From the NCBI RefSeq assembly GCF_001691555.1, contig NZ_MAYN01000007.1:1-64000 (forward strand): a stretch of DNA of 64,000 nt, in the 5' to 3' direction. Under the pieces are notes generated by a model. That model did no database searches. It was not told where the DNA came from and saw only the letters and a program-made list of their open reading frames with translations. Below, piece by piece: positions 51,460 to 61,497 of the stretch. Made by a program: the position numbers and the translations under genes. The stretch's first letter is position 1; every line of letters begins with the position of its first letter. This DNA is from Pantoea eucrina (GTDB lineage Bacteria; Pseudomonadota; Gammaproteobacteria; Enterobacterales; Enterobacteriaceae).

Positions 51460-52695
51460 ATGGCGTGGAATCAGCCCGGAAATAACGGACAGGACCGCGA
51501 CCCGTGGGGAAGCAGCAATAATCAAGGCGGCAACTCTGGGGGGAATAAAGGAGGGCGCGAGCAGGGGCCTCCCGATCTGGATGATATCTTCCGTAAACTG
51601 AGTAAAAAACTCGGCGGACTGGGCGGTGGCAAACAGAACGATAACGGTCAGCGCAGCGGCGGTAGCGGTGGCAAACTGGTTGGCATTGTAGGCGCAGCCG
51701 TAGTGATTATCTGGGCGGCCAGCGGGTTCTACACGATCAAAGAAGCTGAGCGCGGCGTTGTTACCCGCTTTGGCAAATTCAGTCATCTGGTTGAGCCTGG
51801 CCTCAACTGGAAACCGACATTTATCGATAACGTACGCGCCGTTAACGTTGAAGCGGTTCGTGAGCTGGCTGCATCAGGCGTCATGCTGACATCAGATGAA
51901 AACGTGGTACGCGTTGAGATGAACGTCCAGTATCGCGTGACCGATCCGGAGCGCTATCTCTATGCAGTGACCAGCGCGGATGACAGTCTGCGTCAGGCCA
52001 CTGACAGCGCGCTGCGTGGCGTGATTGGTCGCTCCACCATGGATCGCATTCTGACCGAAGGGCGTACCGTGGTGCGCAGCGATACACAGCGTGAGATTGA
52101 CGAAACGATTCGCCCCTACAATATGGGGATCACTCTGCTCGACGTAAACTTCCAGGCGGCGCGTCCACCGGAAGAGGTAAAAGCCGCGTTTGACGATGCG
52201 ATTGCCGCACGTGAAAACCGTGAGCAGTATGTGCGTGAGGCAGAAGCCTACGCTAACGAAGTGCAGCCGCGTGCCAACGGTCAGGCGCAGCGTATTCTTG
52301 AAGAAGCGCGAGCGTATAAAGAGCGTACCGTACTGGAAGCGCAGGGTGAGGTTGCCCGTTTTGCGCGTCTGCTGCCGGAGTATAAGGCGGCCCCGCAAAT
52401 TACCAAAGAGCGTCTCTATATCGAAACCATGGAACGCGTGCTGAGTCATACGCGTAAAGTGCTGGTTAACGATCGTGGCAACAACCTGATGGTACTGCCG
52501 CTGGATCAACTGCTGCGCAACGGCCAGTCAGGCAGCCAGAGCGGTCAGAACAACACTAACCTGATGAAATTGCCTTCATCGCCAGGCAACAGTGCCGATC
52601 GTAACGGTAACTCATCTTATAGTCCGGACAGCATCATGGACCAGCGTCGCGCAAATGCGCTGCGCAACGATAGCCAGCGTGAAGGGAGGGAGTAA
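51460..52695 (+). CDS. hflK: FtsH protease modulator HflK
   Basis: Membrane SPFH/prohibitin-family protein that with HflC encloses the FtsH protease and limits its access to membrane substrates. The start MAWNQPGNNGQDRDPWG has GGAG 7 bases upstream, giving 411 aa; a longer frame to 51418 has no support. A Gly/Asn-rich cytoplasmic N-tail (~1-70) precedes one membrane span (72-92), then the SPFH domain, a coiled coil and a polar Asn/Ser-rich tail. 3 bp separate it from hflC. Confidence 0.97.
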   Translation: MAWNQPGNNGQDRDPWGSSNNQGGNSGGNKGGREQGPPDLDDIFRKLSKKLGGLGGGKQNDNGQRSGGSGGKLVGIVGAAVVIIWAASGFYTIKEAERGVVTRFGKFSHLVEPGLNWKPTFIDNVRAVNVEAVRELAASGVMLTSDENVVRVEMNVQYRVTDPERYLYAVTSADDSLRQATDSALRGVIGRSTMDRILTEGRTVVRSDTQREIDETIRPYNMGITLLDVNFQAARPPEEVKAAFDDAIAARENREQYVREAEAYANEVQPRANGQAQRILEEARAYKERTVLEAQGEVARFARLLPEYKAAPQITKERLYIETMERVLSHTRKVLVNDRGNNLMVLPLDQLLRNGQSGSQSGQNNTNLMKLPSSPGNSADRNGNSSYSPDSIMDQRRANALRNDSQREGRE

Positions 52696-52698
52696 CCG

Positions 52699-53703
52699 AT
52701 GCGTAAGCCAATCATCGCCGTAATTATCGTAGTGCTGGTGGTGCTGTACGCGTCACTGTTTGTTGTGCAGGAAGGCCAGCGCGGTATTGTGCTGCGTTTT
52801 GGTAAAGTCCTGCGTGACGACGAGAATAAGCCACAGGTTTATTCGCCGGGTCTGCACTTTAAAATCCCATTTATTGAAACCGTGAAATCGCTGGATGCGC
52901 GCATCCAGACCATGGATAACCAGGCCGATCGCTTTGTCACCAAAGAGAAGAAAGATCTGATCGTCGACTCTTATATCAAGTGGCGTATCAGCGACTTCAG
53001 CCGCTACTACCTGGCAACAGGCGGTGGCGATATTTCTCAGGCTGAAGTACTGCTAAAACGTAAGTTCAGCGACCGCCTGCGTTCAGAAATGGGCCGCCTG
53101 GATGTAAAAGATATTGTGACCGATTCGCGTGGCCGTCTGACCACTGACGTACGTGATGCGCTGAACACGGGCAGCGCGGGCAACGATGATGAAGTACAGA
53201 CGCCGGCAGCGGATGATGCAATCGCCAGTGCTGCCGCGCGCGTTGAGCGTGAAACCAACAGCAGCGAGCCTGCGCCAAATCCAAACAGTATGGCGGCGCT
53301 GGGTATTCAGGTTGTCGATGTGCGCATCAAGCAGATCAACCTGCCAACTGAAGTCTCTGACGCTATCTACAACCGCATGCGCGCCGAGCGTGAAGCGGTT
53401 GCCCGTAGCCAGCGTTCACAGGGTCAGGAAGAGGCAGAAAAACTGCGTGCGCAGGCTGATTATCAGGTAACCCGTACGCTGGCTGAAGCCCAGCGTCAGG
53501 CGCTGATCTCGCGCGGTGAAGGGGATGGTGAAGCCGCCAAGCTGTTTGCTGATGCCTTCAGCCAGGATCCCGATTTCTACGCATTCATTCGCAGTCTGCG
53601 GGCGTATGAAAACAGCTTTGCTGATAATCAGGATGTCATGGTGCTGAGCCCGGATAGCGATTTCTTCCGCTATATGAAAGCACCGACTAACGTTTCACGA
53701 TAA
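52699..53703 (+). CDS. hflC: FtsH protease modulator HflC
   Basis: Partner of HflK in the FtsH-HflKC complex. 334 residues as in E. coli: a membrane anchor at residues 5-22, the SPFH domain (VQEGQRGIVLRFGKVLRD), a helical region RSQRSQGQEEAEKLRAQADYQVTRTLAEAQRQA and a C-terminus FFRYMKAP. It ends before a strong terminator, closing the amiB-mutL-miaA-hfq-hflXKC superoperon. Confidence 0.98.
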   Translation: MRKPIIAVIIVVLVVLYASLFVVQEGQRGIVLRFGKVLRDDENKPQVYSPGLHFKIPFIETVKSLDARIQTMDNQADRFVTKEKKDLIVDSYIKWRISDFSRYYLATGGGDISQAEVLLKRKFSDRLRSEMGRLDVKDIVTDSRGRLTTDVRDALNTGSAGNDDEVQTPAADDAIASAAARVERETNSSEPAPNPNSMAALGIQVVDVRIKQINLPTEVSDAIYNRMRAEREAVARSQRSQGQEEAEKLRAQADYQVTRTLAEAQRQALISRGEGDGEAAKLFADAFSQDPDFYAFIRSLRAYENSFADNQDVMVLSPDSDFFRYMKAPTNVSR

Positions 53704-53720
53704 AAGTTGCTATAAAGCCG

Positions 53721-53750
53721 GGGCCGACACTGATGTCGGCCCTTTTTTTT
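53721..53750 (+). terminator. Strong terminator after hflC
   Basis: Perfect 9-bp stem GGGCCGACA / TGTCGGCCC with a CTGA loop, followed by eight T residues. The yjeT ATG is only 9 bp beyond the T-run. Confidence 0.95.
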
Positions 53751-53759
53751 GGGTAACGT

Positions 53760-53960
53760 ATGAATTCAACTATCTGGATGGCGCTTGCGCTGGTGCTGAT
53801 ACTGGAAGGCGTGGGGCCGATGTTAATGCCGCGACTCTGGCGGCGTATGATACTTTCTCTGACGCAGCTGCCTGACCGCCTGCTGCATCGTTTTGGCGGT
53901 GGACTGGTGGTGGCGGGCGTGGTGATCTACTGCCTGTTCAGCCAGCACATGCAGGGCTAA
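53760..53960 (+). CDS. yjeT: Small membrane protein YjeT (DUF2065)
   Basis: A 66-residue protein with two hydrophobic segments and the DUF2065 pattern (LEGVGPMLMPRLWRRM, FGGGLVVAGVVIYCLF). Start as in E. coli YjeT (MNSTIW). The upstream 9 bases (GGGTAACGT) offer little Shine-Dalgarno sequence, and a strong terminator lies just before, so expression probably depends on readthrough. Function unknown. Confidence 0.92.
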   Translation: MNSTIWMALALVLILEGVGPMLMPRLWRRMILSLTQLPDRLLHRFGGGLVVAGVVIYCLFSQHMQG

Positions 53961-54045
53961 GAATGCCGCTTGCCGGGTAAATTGTGTCTGTAAGGCTGCG
54001 CTTCCCCAACATGTTGTGAGCTGAACAAAACGCAGACAAAAAACA

Positions 54046-54061
54046 GCGCAAACGTGTGCTA
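54046..54061 (+). promoter_or_regulatory. Possible PurR operator upstream of purA
   Basis: GCGCAAACGTGTGCTA matches most conserved positions of the PurR box (ANGCAANCGNTTNCNT). It lies about 65-80 bp before purA, which is known to be PurR-repressed in E. coli. The right half is imperfect. Confidence 0.5.
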
Positions 54062-54071
54062 AAAGTGCTGA

Positions 54072-55424
<1,353 letters not shown>

Positions 55425-55431
55425 TCTTCTC

Positions 55432-55458
55432 AGGCCGGACATGCTCCGGCCTCTGTTT
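55432..55458 (+). terminator. Terminator after purA
   Basis: Stem AGGCCGGA / TCCGGCCT with a CATGC loop, followed by a weak T-rich stretch (CTGTTTATC). It is 7 bp past the purA stop codon. Confidence 0.7.
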
Positions 55459-55618
55459 ATCCGCTGTTTGCTTCCGCTCACTCTGTTTTTTCCTGCTCAG
55501 GACCACACGGGCATGAAAAAAGCGCTCCGGGTTTTTCCGCACTGGTTTATCATCATTGTTAATCGAAGCGCACGACTGGCGCTAAAACTAAAAAATCTGA
55601 TGGTTTACTGAGGTATAT

Positions 55619-56062
55619 GTGCAGCTAACAAGTTTTACCGATTATGGTCTGCGCGCACTGATTTACATGGCTACGCTGCCCGAGGGCAGGCAGACTAACA
55701 TTACTGAAGTCACCGATACTTACGGCGTATCGCGTAACCATATGGTAAAAATCATCAATCAACTGAGCCGGGCCGGCTTTGTAGCTGCTACACGCGGCAA
55801 AAACGGCGGAATTCGTTTAGGTATGGACCCGGAAAAAATTATTATTGGCGATGTTGTCAGAAAGATGGAGCCGCTGCAGTTAGTCAATTGCGCAACCTGC
55901 GCCATCACGCCAGCCTGTCGCTTACGTAAAGCGCTCAGTGACGCTGTGCAGTTATTTTTGCAGGAGCTGGATAACTATACGCTGGCCGATCTGGTAAGAA
56001 ACAACGATTCGCTCTACCACATCCTATTGTCCGAACCGCCGGTGGCAATCCACTCCAAATGA
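55619..56062 (+). CDS. nsrR: Nitric-oxide-sensing repressor NsrR (Rrf2 family)
   Basis: Iron-sulfur transcription factor that represses NO-detoxification genes such as hmp until NO attacks its cluster. 147 residues, GTG start with GAGGT upstream. The N-terminal winged helix ([18 protein letters not shown]...[20 protein letters not shown]...[10 protein letters not shown]) is conserved. The cluster cysteines are C91, C94 and C100 ([11 protein letters not shown]), two residues closer between the first pair than in E. coli (C91, C96, C102). First gene of nsrR-rnr. Confidence 0.95.
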   Translation: MQLTSFTDYGLRALIYMATLPEGRQTNITEVTDTYGVSRNHMVKIINQLSRAGFVAATRGKNGGIRLGMDPEKIIIGDVVRKMEPLQLVNCATCAITPACRLRKALSDAVQLFLQELDNYTLADLVRNNDSLYHILLSEPPVAIHSK

Positions 56063-56077
56063 CATCGGAGGAACCTA

Positions 56078-58501
56078 ATGTCAAAAGATCCTTTTCAGGA
56101 CAGAGAAGCTGAAAAATACGATAACCCGATCCCCAGCCGCGAATTTATTCTCGGGCTGCTGGAGCAGCGGGAAAAACCAGCCAGCCGCGAAGAGATTGCG
56201 GGGGCATTAAATATCACCAGTGAAGAGCAGCTGGAGGCGCTGCGCCGTCGTCTGCGTGCAATGGAACGCGACGGCCAGCTGGTCTTTACCCGTCGTCAGT
56301 GTTATGCGCTGCCGGAACGCCTCGACCTGCTGCGCGGTAAAGTCATCGGCCACCGTGACGGCTACGGCTTTTTACGCGCTGAGGGGCAGAAAGATGACTT
56401 CTATCTGTCCGCTGAGCAGATGAAATTTTGCCTGCATGGCGACGTGATCCTGGCGCAGCCAGGCGGGGCAGACCGTAAAGGTCGCCGCGAAGCACGCGTG
56501 GTGCGGGTCCTTGAACCGCGTAACAGCCAGATTGTCGGCCGCTATTTTACCGATGCCGGCACGGGCTTCGTGGTACCGGACGATAGCCGTCTGAGCTTTG
56601 ATATTCTTATTCCGCAGGACGCCACGCTTGATGCCCGGATGGGCTCCGTTGTCGTGGTAGAGATTGTGCAGCGCGCCACGCGCCGCACCAAAGCTATCGG
56701 TAAAATCACCGAGATCCTCGGCGACAATATGGGCACCGGGCTGGCGGTTGATATGGCGCTGCGCACGCATGAAATTCCGCACACCTGGCCGGAAGAAGTC
56801 GAAAAAGAGATCGCAAAGCTGAAAGAAGACGTGCCGGAAGCGGCGAAGCAGGGGCGTGTCGACCTGCGTCAGCTGCCGCTGGTCACCATTGATGGTGAAG
56901 ACGCCCGCGACTTTGATGATGCCGTCTACTGCGAGAAAAAACGCGGCGGAGGCTGGCGCCTCTGGGTGGCAATCGCTGACGTGAGCTACTACGTGCGGCC
57001 GGGTACGGCGCTGGATGACGAAGCCCATCAGCGCGGTACTTCAGTCTACTTCCCGTCTCAGGTTGTGCCGATGCTGCCGGAGATCCTCTCTAATGGCCTC
57101 TGCTCGCTGAATCCGCAGGTGGACCGCCTCTGCATGGTCTGCGAAATGACCATCTCTGCCAGCGGTAAACTGACCGGCTATAAGCATTATGAAGCGGTGA
57201 TGAACTCGCACGCGCGTCTGACGTATAACAAAGTCTGGAATATCCTGCAGGGCAATCCTGAGCTGCGTGAGCAGTATGCGGCGCAGGTAAGACATCTGGA
57301 AGAGCTGTACTGCATGTATGAGGTGCTGGAAACCGCACGCGAGCAGCGCGGTGGCATCTCATTTGAAACCGAAGAAGCGAAATTTATCTTCAACGCTGAG
57401 CGCCGTATCGAGCGCGTTGAGCGCACGGTGCGTAACGACGCACATAAGCTGATTGAAGAGTGCATGATCCTCGCTAACATCGCGTCTGCCCGCTTTGTGG
57501 AGAAACACCAGGAGCCGGCGCTGTTCCGCGATCACGATCGTCCGAGCGAAGACAGCATCACCAGTTTCCGTACCGTCCTGAGCGAGCTGGGACTCAGCCT
57601 GCCGGGCGGCGCAAAACCGCAGCCTGTGGATTACGCCGAACTGCTGGATCAGATCGCCGATCGTCCGGATGCTGAGATGCTGCAGACCATGCTGCTGCGC
57701 TCCATGAAACAGGCGGTGTACGATCCGGAAAACCGCGGGCACTTTGGTCTGGCACTGGCTTCTTACGCCCACTTTACATCGCCTATCCGCCGCTACCCCG
57801 ATCTGCTGCTGCACCGCGCGATTAAATATCTGCTGGCAAAAGAGCAGGGCATGGAAAACGGGATCACTACGGCAACCGGCGGCTATCACTATGATATGCA
57901 GCAGATGCTGCAGCTGGGTCAGCACTGCTCATTGACCGAGCGCCGCGCTGATGAAGCGACACGCGATGTTGCTGACTGGCTGAAGTGCGACTTCATGCAG
58001 GATCAGGTTGGCAACGTGTTCAGCGGCGTGATCTCCAGCGTGACCGGCTTCGGCTTCTTTGTGCGTCTGAGCGACCTGTTCATTGATGGCCTCGTGCATG
58101 TCTCTACGCTGGATAACGACTACTATCGCTTTGATGCCGTCGGGCAGCGTCTGATCGGTGAATCAGGCGGACGCACCTATCGTCTGGGTGATGCGGTGGA
58201 AGTGCGCGTGGAGGCGGTGCACATGGATGAGCGTAAAATCGATTTTGCCCTGATCTCCAGCAAGCGCGTGCCGCGTGGCGAAGGCAAAACCGCGCGGGAA
58301 CGCGAGAAGCGCGGCGGCAAGCCGGCTACAAAGCGCCGTCGCGACGCGGGTAAAAAAGGTAACTTTGAACCGGATGCTGCTTTCCGTGGTGAAAAGAAAC
58401 CGGCTGCTGCGCAGAAAAGTGAGAAAAAAGACAAAAAAGTCTCTGAAAAAACCCGTAAAATCGCCGCCGCCACGAAGGCTAAGCGGGCATCAAAGAAATA
58501 A
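56078..58501 (+). CDS. rnr: Ribonuclease R
   Basis: Processive 3'-5' exoribonuclease that degrades structured RNA and, with tmRNA, non-stop messages. 807 residues: an N-terminal HTH-like region ([27 protein letters not shown]), two cold-shock domains, the RNB catalytic domain ([15 protein letters not shown] with the metal-binding aspartates), an S1 domain near the C-terminus ([29 protein letters not shown]) and a Lys/Arg-rich tail. It starts 15 bp after nsrR. Confidence 0.98.
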   Translation: MSKDPFQDREAEKYDNPIPSREFILGLLEQREKPASREEIAGALNITSEEQLEALRRRLRAMERDGQLVFTRRQCYALPERLDLLRGKVIGHRDGYGFLRAEGQKDDFYLSAEQMKFCLHGDVILAQPGGADRKGRREARVVRVLEPRNSQIVGRYFTDAGTGFVVPDDSRLSFDILIPQDATLDARMGSVVVVEIVQRATRRTKAIGKITEILGDNMGTGLAVDMALRTHEIPHTWPEEVEKEIAKLKEDVPEAAKQGRVDLRQLPLVTIDGEDARDFDDAVYCEKKRGGGWRLWVAIADVSYYVRPGTALDDEAHQRGTSVYFPSQVVPMLPEILSNGLCSLNPQVDRLCMVCEMTISASGKLTGYKHYEAVMNSHARLTYNKVWNILQGNPELREQYAAQVRHLEELYCMYEVLETAREQRGGISFETEEAKFIFNAERRIERVERTVRNDAHKLIEECMILANIASARFVEKHQEPALFRDHDRPSEDSITSFRTVLSELGLSLPGGAKPQPVDYAELLDQIADRPDAEMLQTMLLRSMKQAVYDPENRGHFGLALASYAHFTSPIRRYPDLLLHRAIKYLLAKEQGMENGITTATGGYHYDMQQMLQLGQHCSLTERRADEATRDVADWLKCDFMQDQVGNVFSGVISSVTGFGFFVRLSDLFIDGLVHVSTLDNDYYRFDAVGQRLIGESGGRTYRLGDAVEVRVEAVHMDERKIDFALISSKRVPRGEGKTAREREKRGGKPATKRRRDAGKKGNFEPDAAFRGEKKPAAAQKSEKKDKKVSEKTRKIAAATKAKRASKK

Positions 58502-58522
58502 AGCAGCGCAGCCTGATTGTCA

Positions 58523-58593
58523 CCGGATTGTCCTGACGGGCAATCCGGGTACGATTTGCACGCTGTACAGGATGCGCCGCCGCGCGCATCCTG
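58523..58593 (+). other. Two strong hairpins in the rnr-rlmB spacer
   Basis: Hairpin 1: 11-bp stem CCGGATTGTCC / GGGCAATCCGG with a TGAC loop (58523-58548, one G-T pair). Hairpin 2: perfect 10-bp stem CAGGATGCGC / GCGCATCCTG with a 6-nt loop (58568-58593). Neither has a T-run. Together they may stabilise the rnr 3' end or modulate rlmB. Confidence 0.6.
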
Positions 58594-58641
58594 AACCCGG
58601 ATCTCAGCGATCGCTGTTCTAACCCAATCTTGAGCAAAATA

Positions 58642-59376
58642 ATGAGCGAAATAGTTTTTGGCATTCATGCCGTGCAGGCGCTGCTGGAGCGCGACCCCCA
58701 GCGTTTTCAGGAAGTTTTCATTCTCAAAGGGCGCGACGATCGCCGCCTGCAGCCGCTGATTGCCGCACTGGAAGCTCAGGGTATTGTAATCCAGCTGGCT
58801 AACCGTCAGTGGCTCGATGCGCAGGTAGAGGGCGGCGTGCACCAGGGCATCGTGGCCCGCATCAAACCGGGTAAAAATTATCAGGAGGGCGATCTGCCCG
58901 ATCTGCTGCAGTCGCTGGAAAAACCGTTTCTGCTGATCCTCGACGGCGTAACCGATCCACACAACCTGGGCGCCTGCCTGCGCAGTGCTGATGCGGCGGG
59001 TGTTCACGCGGTCATCGTGCCGAAAGATCGTGCCGCACCGCTTAACGCCACGGCGAAAAAAGTCGCCAGCGGCGCTGCGGAAAACGTTCCGCTGATTCGT
59101 GTCACTAACCTGGCGCGCACCATGCGACTGCTTCAGGAATACAACATCTGGATCGTTGGCACCGCCGGTGAAGCCGATCATACCGTTTATCAGAGCAAAA
59201 TGACCGGTCCGCTGGCGCTGGTCATGGGAGCTGAGGGCGAAGGTATGCGCCGCCTGACCCGCGAGCACTGCGATGAACTGATTAGCATCCCGATGGCAGG
59301 CAGCGTCTCTTCGCTGAACGTCTCTGTGGCGACCGGCGTTTGCCTCTTTGAGGCAGTTCGCCAGCGCCTGGCGTGA
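58642..59376 (+). CDS. rlmB: 23S rRNA 2'-O-methyltransferase RlmB (Gm2251)
   Basis: SPOUT-family enzyme that methylates the ribose of G2251 in the 23S rRNA P-loop. The start [19 protein letters not shown] gives 244 aa, close to E. coli (243); an in-frame TTG at 58630 is a possible alternative, and neither has a clear Shine-Dalgarno. The trefoil-knot motifs are present: [22 protein letters not shown] (motif 1), [12 protein letters not shown] (motif 2) and [18 protein letters not shown] (motif 3). Confidence 0.97.
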   Translation: MSEIVFGIHAVQALLERDPQRFQEVFILKGRDDRRLQPLIAALEAQGIVIQLANRQWLDAQVEGGVHQGIVARIKPGKNYQEGDLPDLLQSLEKPFLLILDGVTDPHNLGACLRSADAAGVHAVIVPKDRAAPLNATAKKVASGAAENVPLIRVTNLARTMRLLQEYNIWIVGTAGEADHTVYQSKMTGPLALVMGAEGEGMRRLTREHCDELISIPMAGSVSSLNVSVATGVCLFEAVRQRLA

Positions 59377-59445
59377 TCGGCGCCGCAAATTATAAACAAG
59401 CGCTTTCCCCTCCTGTACGGCTCTCCTGAATAATTCAGACAGAGC

Positions 59446-59478
59446 AGGCTGCCAGCTGGTTACTCTGCCTGGCAGCCT
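59446..59478 (+). other. Inverted repeat between rlmB and aidB
   Basis: Perfect 10-bp arms AGGCTGCCAG / CTGGCAGCCT around a 13-nt loop, 34 bp before the aidB start. No T-run follows. It could be a weak terminator for rlmB or an aidB leader structure. Confidence 0.55.
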
Positions 59479-59511
59479 CGTCGCTGTGATGCGTTATCAT
59501 CAGGAGGCGCC

Positions 59512-61140
59512 ATGTTCCATTCCACACATCACGTATTCAACCAGCCTCATCCTCTCTGCAACAGCAATTTGTTCACCCGCGACAGCGCGCTCTGCGACGC
59601 CGTCATGCGCGAAGGCGCGGCCTGGGACCAGGCGTGGCTGGCGTCGGTTGGTCTGCAGCTTGGCAGCGCTGAATCGCTGGAGCTGGGCCGGCTGGCCAAC
59701 AGTGAACCGCCGGTACTGCAGCACTATGATGCGCGCGGTGAACGTATTGACGAGGTGCGGTTTCATCCCGCCTGGCATCTGCTGATGCAGGGCGTCTGCG
59801 CCAGCCGTTTACATAACCTCAGCTGGCAGCCCGATGCGCCCGCTCATGCCATGGTAGCGCGCGCGGCACGCTTTATCCTGCACGCACAGGCGGAGGCGGG
59901 CTCACTCTGTCCGGTCACCATGACGCACGCCGCGCTGCCTTTGCTGCAAGCGCATCTGCCTGCCCCCTACGCCGACTGGCGCGCTGGCCTGCTGAGCGAC
60001 CGCTACGATGCCCATCATCTTCCCGGCGGTCAGAAGCGCGGCCTGCTGATTGGCATGGGGATGACTGAAAAACAGGGCGGTACTGACGTGCTGAGTAATA
60101 CCACGCGCGCTGAACCCCTCGGCATACGTGCGCCAGGCGAACCCTGGCGCATTACCGGTCACAAATGGTTTTTCTCTGTACCGCAAAGTGATGCGCATTT
60201 GATTCTGGCCCACACCTCACGCGGCCTGAGCTGTTTTTTTCTGCCGCGACTGCTGCCCGACGGCACGCGTAATGCGCTGCGTATTGAGCAGCTGAAGGAG
60301 AAGCTGGGCAACCGCTCGAATGCCAGCGCTGAAGTGGAGTTTCAGGACGCCACCGGCTGGCTGATGGGCGAAGAGGGCGAAGGCGTCCGGCTGCTGTTAC
60401 GCATGGGCGGCATGACACGCTTCGACTGCGCGCTCGGCAGCCACGGCCTGATGCGCCGCGCGCTGTCGGTGGCGCTGCATCATGCGCAGCAGCGGCAGGT
60501 GATGGGCAAGCAGCTCAGTGAACAGCCGCTGATGCGTCTTCAGCTGGCGCGTCAGGCGCTGCAGCTGGAGGCGCAGACTGCGTTACTGCTGCGGCTGGCC
60601 CGCGCGTGGTCAGCGCCCGCCAGTGAGACGGAGCGGCTCTATGCCCGGCTGTTTACACCGGTGGCGAAGTTTGCCATCTGCCGGGCCGGGATGCCGTTTG
60701 TGGCAGAGTGCATGGAGGTGCTGGGCGGTATTGGCTACTGTGAACAGAGTGAACTGCCGCGGCTCTATCGCGAGATGCCGGTTAACAGCATCTGGGAAGG
60801 GTCGGGCAATGTTATGTGTCTGGATATCCTGCGGGTAATGCAGCGCTACCCTGCAAGCCATGCGCTGCTGCAGCAGGAGTTTGACGCGGTGAAGGGCGCT
60901 GATCGTCATGTTGACCGCCGCTGGCGTCAGCTACGTCTGCAGCTGCGTCATCCGCATGAAGCGCAGGCGCGAGACATAGCGCAGGAACTGTTCTGGCTGG
61001 CGAGTGCGGCGATACTGCTGAAAGTAGCAGAACCGCCGCTGGCCGATGCGTGGTGCGCGCTTGCGTCTGGCAGACGCGGCGCGCGTGATCCGGATGATAC
61101 GCTGAGCGCGCGTCTGCTACGGCGTGCCGGTGCTGTCTGA
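59512..61140 (+). CDS. aidB: Acyl-CoA dehydrogenase-family DNA-alkylation-response protein AidB
   Basis: FAD protein of the adaptive response to alkylation in E. coli; it binds DNA and has weak isovaleryl-CoA dehydrogenase activity. 542 residues with AGGAGG before the ATG. Features: MGMTEKQGGTDVLSNTTRAEP and HKWFFSVPQSDAHLIL (FAD region), KLGNRSNASAEVEFQDATGWL, GGMTRFDCALGSHGLMRRAL and LPRLYREMPVNSIWEGSGNVMCLD near the C-terminus. E. coli yjfIJKLMC between rlmB and aidB are missing. The 3' end overlaps convergent bsmA by 24 bp. Confidence 0.96.
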   Translation: MFHSTHHVFNQPHPLCNSNLFTRDSALCDAVMREGAAWDQAWLASVGLQLGSAESLELGRLANSEPPVLQHYDARGERIDEVRFHPAWHLLMQGVCASRLHNLSWQPDAPAHAMVARAARFILHAQAEAGSLCPVTMTHAALPLLQAHLPAPYADWRAGLLSDRYDAHHLPGGQKRGLLIGMGMTEKQGGTDVLSNTTRAEPLGIRAPGEPWRITGHKWFFSVPQSDAHLILAHTSRGLSCFFLPRLLPDGTRNALRIEQLKEKLGNRSNASAEVEFQDATGWLMGEEGEGVRLLLRMGGMTRFDCALGSHGLMRRALSVALHHAQQRQVMGKQLSEQPLMRLQLARQALQLEAQTALLLRLARAWSAPASETERLYARLFTPVAKFAICRAGMPFVAECMEVLGGIGYCEQSELPRLYREMPVNSIWEGSGNVMCLDILRVMQRYPASHALLQQEFDAVKGADRHVDRRWRQLRLQLRHPHEAQARDIAQELFWLASAAILLKVAEPPLADAWCALASGRRGARDPDDTLSARLLRRAGAV

Positions 61141-61440
61141 AGGCGCGCCGTAGAGAATGGCAGTGGCATACCACAAGCCAGGGAAGCTGGTTTCATCCAG
61201 CATCACAATCTGATAATAGACGGCCCCCGCCTGGCTGGCACGTGCGGCAATCGCGCGCTGTGCATCATCCGGTGAACCACGCGTCGATGCGCTGATGTTG
61301 CCCAGCTTCGGCAGCCCGGCGCTCTGTGCACGCGAAATCTCCTGAGGATGCGAGGCGGGTGGTGGGGGGGCCTGCGGGGTCGACTGCAGCGTTGAACAAC
61401 CACACAGCACCAGACACAGCAGCAGTAACAAACGGGACAT
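61117..61440 (-). CDS. bsmA: Outer-membrane lipoprotein BsmA (DUF1471)
   Basis: Small lipoprotein of the DUF1471 family, linked in E. coli (YjfO) to peroxide/acid stress and biofilm regulation. The start MSRLLLLLCLVLCGCSTLQ has GGAG 7 bases upstream; the lipobox ends LCG with lipidated cysteine at about residue 15. After a Pro-rich spacer come HPQEISRAQSAGLPKLGNIS and RGSPDDAQRAIAARASQAGAVYYQIVMLDET. 107 aa. It faces aidB and shares its last 24 bases with it. Confidence 0.92.
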   Translation of the reverse strand: MSRLLLLLCLVLCGCSTLQSTPQAPPPPASHPQEISRAQSAGLPKLGNISASTRGSPDDAQRAIAARASQAGAVYYQIVMLDETSFPGLWYATAILYGAPSDSTGTP

Positions 61441-61497
61441 GATGGCTCCGGACGTGCAGGGAAGATAGCTAAAGTGTAAGCCATCTTCCCGCAATCA

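Noticed and set aside
58177..59388. Long minus-strand open frame of 403 codons
   Set aside because: It is antisense to the rnr end and all of rlmB, both strongly supported. Its translation is low-complexity and shows no known motif; a GC-rich codon-bias shadow.
59395..59415. Possible Ada box before aidB (AAGCGCTT)
   Set aside because: It matches the Ada box AAAGCGCA only partly and in ambiguous orientation, and no suitably placed promoter was found.
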